From PLGF01 sp052139695 (GTDB taxonomy: Bacteria; Verrucomicrobiota; Verrucomicrobiia; Limisphaerales; Palsa-1400): DNA of 64,000 nucleotides. Shown in pieces: positions 62,056-64,000 of this stretch (within the stretch, counting starts at the first letter, position 1; every line of letters begins with the position of its first letter). Under the pieces are notes generated by a model, which was not told where the DNA came from, did not search any database, and was given only the letters and a program-made list of their open reading frames with translations. Location: NCBI GenBank assembly GCA_052139695.1, contig JBKQWF010000310.1:10746-74745 (forward strand). Direction: 5' to 3'. The position numbers and the translations under genes were made by a program.

Positions 62056-64000
62056 TAACTCCCACCGCTTCTTACCGGCGGATGGCCGCGCCTTCGCCAC
62101 CGGAGTTGCTGCAAGGCCTCGACGCGGAAGTGGACAACCTTGCCGGAATCTATCGAAGCCGTTCCGCGCGCCTGGCCCATTTGCGCCGGCAGGCCGAGCG
62201 CATCGACGCCCAGGCGGTGCGATGGAGTGAAATGAGTGACGCCAAACTGCACGACGAGCTGATGGAATTCCGCCAACAGTTCCGGCGCGGAGGGAGAAAC
62301 GTTTCGAGCCTCGTTCCAATCGCCTTGGCCGCAGTGCGCGAGGCAGCGGAACGAAAACTGGGCCTTCGCCCCTTCGTCGTGCAATTGATGGGCGCTCTTG
62401 CGCTCCATCAAGGCTGCCTGGCGGAAATGGGCACAGGCGAAGGGAAAACCCTGACCGCCGGACTGGCGGCCGTGCTGGCGGGTTGGACCCGGCATCCCTG
62501 CCACATTGTCACGGTCAATGATTACCTGGTCGAGCGCGACGCGGAATGGATGCGGCCGCTGTATTCTTTCTGCGGCGTCCGCGTGGGCTGGGTGACCGCC
62601 GAGATGGACCCGGCCGCGCGTTTGAAGGGCTACCAGGCGGATGTGACCTACGTGACGAGCAAGGAATTGCTCGCCGATTTTCTCCGGGACCGCCTGCACC
62701 TGGCCCATCTCGCGACGCCCTCGCGGCATCTGATTCTGGAGCTGGCCCGTTCGCCGCTCCGGGCTGCGGCAGACCAGCTCGTGATGCGCGGGCTGCACAC
62801 GGCCATTATCGACGAAGCGGACAGTTTATTGATCGACGAGGCTGCGACGCCCTTGATCATCTCTGCCAGTCACAAGAACGCGAGGCTGGAAATCGCCGTT
62901 AAGGTCGCCGCGCGAATTGTTTCCCGCCTCGACGCGGCGACGGATTACCAAGTGGACCGCCAATATCGCGAAATCCGCCTCAGCCGCGCTGGCCAGGACA
63001 AGCTGGCCTCCCTCTGCGGCGAGTTGGACGGTTTCTGGCAAGGCGTTGACCGCAGGGAAGAGATCATTCGCCAGGCGCTGACGGCGCGCGAATTCTTTTT
63101 GCGCGACAAGCAATATATCATCGACGAAGGCAAGGTCGTCATTGTGGACGAGTTTACTGGCCGGCAAATGGCGCAACGCTCCTGGCGCCAAGGTCTCCAT
63201 CAAGCCATCGAAGCAAAGGAACTGCTTCCCATCAGCAACCCGGCGGAAACCATTGCGCGCCTGAGTTTTCAGCGGTTCTTTCGCTGCTTTCGCCGCCTGG
63301 CGGGGATGACCGGCACCGCGCACGAGGCCGCCGCCGAATTCTGGCGCATCTATAAATTGCCCGTGGTGGCCGTTCCGCCCAACCAGCCCAGCCAGCGCGC
63401 CAACTGGCCGGAGCGCGTTTTTCTAGATAGTAAGAGCAAATGGCGGGAGATCGCGCTGGAGATCGAACGCCTCCATCTCACCGGCCGCCCCATCCTGGTC
63501 GGCACGCGTAGCGTTCAGGCCAGCGAGAATCTCGGGCTGTTGCTGGCCGAACGAAGCCTTCCCTGCCGCATCCTCAATGCCACCCGTCACAAAGACGAAG
63601 CCATCATCGTCGCCATGTCCGGCGAACCCGGAAACATTACAATCGCCACCAACATGGCCGGCCGCGGCACGGATATCAAACTGGGCCGCGGAGTCGCCGC
63701 CTTGGGCGGTCTGCATGTCATCGGCACCGAACCCCATGAATCGGCGCGCGTGGACCGCCAGCTTCTCGGCCGGGCAGGCCGCCAGGGCGATGCCGGCAGC
63801 GGACAGTTTTTTTTCTCGATGGACGACGAGATCATCCAGCGATTTCTGCCTCGCATCCTTGGAACCGTCGCCCGGAAGGCCGTCGCCGGCAAGTCGCCCG
63901 CCTGGCGCCAGATAGCCGCCGCTGCGTGTCGATTAGCCCAGCGCAAAGCCGAGCAACAATCCTACCAGCAGCGGCAACTGGTGCTTCGTTCGGACACCTG
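62052..64000 (+). CDS. SecA-like preprotein translocase ATPase, divergent (partial, 3' end off window)
   Basis: 649 codons in the window from an ATG overlapping the M50 stop by four bases; the frame is open at the end. It is a genuine SecA motor: Walker A MGTGEGKT (126-133), DEAD box (254-257) followed by SLLIDEAATPLII, a preprotein cross-linking region with LRDKQYIIDEG and VVIVDEFTGR, AGMTGTAHE, VGTRSVQASE, NMAGRGTDIKLG (534-545) and GRAGRQGDAGSGQF. It differs from housekeeping SecA: about 25 extra residues precede the DEAD box, the cross-linking domain is slightly short, and the usual LLEYDDV-like segment after the scaffold helix start is replaced by QRQLVLRSDT. The C-terminal zinc tail cannot be seen. 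As last gene of a TolC/HlyD/M50 operon it is probably an accessory SecA that powers export of a dedicated substrate. Confidence 0.9.
   Translation, partial: MITPTASYRRMAAPSPPELLQGLDAEVDNLAGIYRSRSARLAHLRRQAERIDAQAVRWSEMSDAKLHDELMEFRQQFRRGGRNVSSLVPIALAAVREAAERKLGLRPFVVQLMGALALHQGCLAEMGTGEGKTLTAGLAAVLAGWTRHPCHIVTVNDYLVERDAEWMRPLYSFCGVRVGWVTAEMDPAARLKGYQADVTYVTSKELLADFLRDRLHLAHLATPSRHLILELARSPLRAAADQLVMRGLHTAIIDEADSLLIDEAATPLIISASHKNARLEIAVKVAARIVSRLDAATDYQVDRQYREIRLSRAGQDKLASLCGELDGFWQGVDRREEIIRQALTAREFFLRDKQYIIDEGKVVIVDEFTGRQMAQRSWRQGLHQAIEAKELLPISNPAETIARLSFQRFFRCFRRLAGMTGTAHEAAAEFWRIYKLPVVAVPPNQPSQRANWPERVFLDSKSKWREIALEIERLHLTGRPILVGTRSVQASENLGLLLAERSLPCRILNATRHKDEAIIVAMSGEPGNITIATNMAGRGTDIKLGRGVAALGGLHVIGTEPHESARVDRQLLGRAGRQGDAGSGQFFFSMDDEIIQRFLPRILGTVARKAVAGKSPAWRQIAAAACRLAQRKAEQQSYQQRQLVLRSDT

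Noticed and set aside
62052..64000. Reading this gene as the housekeeping secA
   Set aside because: It is the coupled last gene of a TolC/HlyD/M50 operon and has an insertion before the DEAD box and altered scaffold-helix residues. The choice remains open until the rest of the genome is seen.

Overview
The window looks like a chromosome segment of a Verrucomicrobiota bacterium, probably Limisphaerales/Pedosphaera-like. This is inferred from gene style, not from a marker gene. The signs are a secreted GH18 protein and a LamG/Ig surface protein with the short C-terminal tails common in that group, two bactofilins, a secreted heparinase-like enzyme, a NarL-type two-component pair with a large extracytoplasmic sensor, and a 28-kb LEPR-XLL gene. 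Few genes have strong Shine-Dalgarno sites.

Layout. 1-12.5 kb is accessory and envelope biology: the tail of a radical-SAM gene (probably the futalosine menaquinone pathway), a two-gene bactofilin unit, a GH18 glycosidase, a LamG/Ig protein, a sensor kinase with its response regulator, a small lipoprotein and a heparinase II/III-like protein.

12.5-26.9 kb, minus strand, is one tightly packed ten-gene operon. In transcription order it encodes a MvhD-domain fusion, MetF, two glutamate-synthase-like FMN/Fe-S proteins (one degenerate), a class-II amidotransferase/GXGXG fusion, HdrC, HdrB, a 1498-residue double HdrA carrying a GltD/NfnB-like module, MvhD and MetV. It reads as a methylene-tetrahydrofolate reductase wired to a heterodisulfide-reductase-type, possibly electron-bifurcating, flavin/Fe-S complex, plus a dismantled glutamate synthase.

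27.2-64.0 kb looks like one system. A single minus-strand gene encodes a protein of about 9,370 residues with an N-terminal LEPRVLLS motif and nested beta-repeats that end in some 25 copies of a unit of about 109 residues. Divergently transcribed from it is a compact operon: a TolC-like outer-membrane protein, a small HlyD-like adaptor, a GAF-TM-HlyD protein, a PqqD-M50 protease-HlyD fusion and a divergent SecA ATPase that runs off the window end. No ABC transporter ATPase is present. I propose a dedicated export route for the giant protein in which a SecA-type motor stands where a type I system would have its ABC protein, and in which the PqqD-like domain may read the LEPR leader. That link is inference from gene content and adjacency.
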